NCBI GenBank assembly: GCA_958295985.1
Contig: CATQHV010000003.1
Coordinates: forward strand, 1-32,511
DNA from: an uncultured Candidatus Binatia bacterium
GTDB lineage: Bacteria > Desulfobacterota > Binatia > UBA9968 > JAJDTQ01
Reading direction: 5' to 3'
DNA length: 32,511 nucleotides
The notes beneath the pieces were generated by a model. That model ran no database searches, had not been told where the DNA came from, and worked only from the letters and a program-made list of their open reading frames with translations. Made by a program: the position numbers and the translations under genes. Within the stretch, counting starts at the first letter, position 1, and the number at the start of each line of letters is the position of its first letter. Below are positions 24,301 to 27,300 of the stretch, in pieces.

Positions 24301-27300
24301 CGGCGGGGATGTCCACGTGTATGTCCCCCCGGAATGTGGGCCGTATCTGGAAGGTATAGTTGGCGGGGGTGAGCTTCGTAAAGCCGGTCACGCCCCCGTG
24401 GGGGGCCGTCCCGGAGAGCGCGATATCGTCCGCCTCAAAGCCTGTGACGGGCTCCGTAAAGTTCACCCGGAGGTCGATGACGGCCGCATCCGTCGGGCCC
24501 GACTGTACGGCGGTGATGACGGGCCGGGGGGCTGTGTGATCCACCTCTAGATACGCATAGCCGGAGGCGTCGTTTGCGTTTCCGGCCCCGTCCCGTACCA
24601 GGCCCGCCGGCAGGTTCACGGCCAGGATGCCCTCCCCGATATCGGCCACGGCGATCCGGTATGCCGGCTCGAATGTCCTGATCATGTGGGAGGAGCGGTC
24701 CGCCACGTACAGGGTTCCCGAGCCGTCGACGGCCAGGGAGACCGGGCCGGAGATCCCGGTGATGTTGTGGACGTTGCCGCCGGTGTCCGAAGCGAACACC
24801 TGCACCCGGAGGCCGCCCCGGTCCGCCACGTATACGGTGCCCGATATGCCGTCGACGGCCACGTCCTCCGGGCCCGTAAACCAGCCGGTGATGTTGTGGA
24901 GGAAGCGCCCGTCGGGGCCGAACACGGCGACGCGGTCGTTGCCGGTGTCGGCCACGTATATGCGGCCGGTGGAGCCGTCGACGGCCACGCCGCCGGGGTT
25001 GTCGAACCGGTCGTCGATGTCGGCGGCGTGGCGCCGCCATGGGTCGAACACCCGGACGAGGTCGGCGTCGGGATCCGCCACATACGTGTTGCCGGAGCGT
25101 CCGTCGACGGCCACGTCCGACGCGTTGGAGAAGGCGCCGGTGATGTTGGCGATGTGGTGGTGCGTGGAGTTGAACACCCGGATGCGGTCGGCGAACAGGT
25201 CGGCCACGTATATGTGGCCCGTGGTCGCATCGACGGCCACGCCGGAGGGGCGGGAGAACGGGCCGGGCAGGTCGGCGGTGTAGTTCAGGTCGGCATCGAA
25301 GATCTGGACGCCGTTGGACTCGTCGGTCACGTATACGGAGCCCGCCGAACCGACGGCCACGCCGGTGGGGCGCTCGAACAGGCCGTCGGCCGTGCCCCGG
25401 CCGCCGAAGGAGCCGGCGGGGTCAAGCTCCAGGCCCAGACCCACCGTACCCGAGGTGACGTTGATGTCCGGTGCCGCAAGGGTCCGCGCGTCGACGGACT
25501 CGCCCCAGTCCAGCCTGAGGTGGGCCGTCGTGACGTTGGTCAGGCCCGGGGTTGTAGCCGTGATGGCGGGGACCGGCGGCGTCCTGTCGATGAGGATGCG
25601 TTCCTGGTAGGAGGCCTCGTTGGGTGTCCCGTTCCTGTCCTGTACGCGGCCTGCCGGCATGTCCACCACGAGCGTGTACCCGTCGGCCGGTGCCTCCACG
25701 TCAAAGGCGTAGGTGGGATCGAACACCCTGACGTGGTGGCCGTTGCGGTCCGCCACGTACAGGGTACCCGACGAACCGTCGACGGCCGCGTGGTACGGCA
25801 GGTTGAAGAGGCCGGTGATGTTGGCGATGATGCTCCGGGCGGGGTTGAAGACGAGGATCCGGTGGTTGTTGGTGTCGGCCACGTATACGTCGCCCGAAAA
25901 GGCGTCGACCGTCACGCCGCGCGGGCGGTCGAACGTACCGGGCAGGTCGGGGGCTGCCGCGTATGTCCGGCCCGCGGAGGGCTCGAATACGGCGACGCGG
26001 CCGCCGGCGCCGGTGTTGTCGGTTACGTATACGCGGCCCGATGAGGGGTGCACGGCCACGCCGGTGGGGGAGTCAAAGGGGCCGGGCAGGTCGGGGGCTG
26101 CCGCGTATGTCAGGCCCGCGGAGGGGTCGAACACGGCGACGCGGCCGCCGGCGCCGGTGTTGTCGGCCACGAATACGCGGCCCGATGAGGGGTGCACGGC
26201 CACGCCGGTGGGGGAGTCAAACGTACCGGGCAGGTCGGTGATCCGGCCCCAGGCGGAGTCGAACACGGCGACGCGGCCGCCGCCGGTGTCGTCGGCCACG
26301 AATATGCGGCCGGACCTGTCCCCGGTGGCCACGGCGGAGGGGGCGTCAAGCCCGGTGATGCCGCCTATCTGCCGTCTTGTATCGTCGAAGACCGAGATGC
26401 GGCCGTTGCCCAGGTCGGCCACGAATATGTGGCCGGTGCCGTTGACGGCCACGCCGGAGGGTAAAGTGAACCGGTCGTCGCCGGAGCCCCGGCCGCCAAA
26501 GCTGCCGTTGTGCTGCGGCGCAAACCGCATGTTTGAAACGGTGCCCGAGGTGGCGCTGATGTCCGATGTGTCGAGTTGGGAGGCGGCGACGGGCTTGCTA
26601 AAGTTCAGGGCGAACGATACGGTACGCAGGCCGGTGGGGCCCTGCTGTATCCCGGTGATCGTCGGGATCAGCGGCTCCGAATAATAGATGATCGAGAACC
26701 GGGCCGCCGCCTCGCTGGGGTTTCCGGCAAGGTCGCGCGCCGCATTCGCGGCTATATCGACCAGTATCGTCCCGTTCAGCGTGGGCCGGACCTCAAAGGT
26801 GTAGAGGCCGCCGCCACGTTCCTCAAAGTTGGCCGGGCCGCCGTGCGTGCCGGTGCCGGACAGCGTGATCTCGTCCGGTGCAAACCCGGTGACGGCCTGG
26901 CCAAAGTCCACCCGGAAGTTGATGACCGGGGAGGAGGTCGCGTTCGGCTGCACGGACGTGATGACCGGGGTCGGGCCGGTGCGGTCTATGACGATGCTCG
27001 CGTTGTTGGAGGCCTCGTTGCCGACCCCGTCGATGTCCTGCACGCTGCCGGCCGTCATGTTAACGGTGAGCGTCCGGCCGTCGAGGGGGTCCACCACATC
27101 AAAGGCGTGACCGACGTTGAATTTTCGGATCTGGCCGTTGTTAACCACTGCCACGTAGACGGATCCCGAGGCGTCCAGTGCTATCTGGCGCGGGTAGTTA
27201 AAGGCACCGGGGAGGGTGGTGACATGATCATGGGTGGTGGAATTGTACACCTGGACGCGGTATCTAGTTCCCTCCTCGGCCACGTACAGGAGGCCCATGG

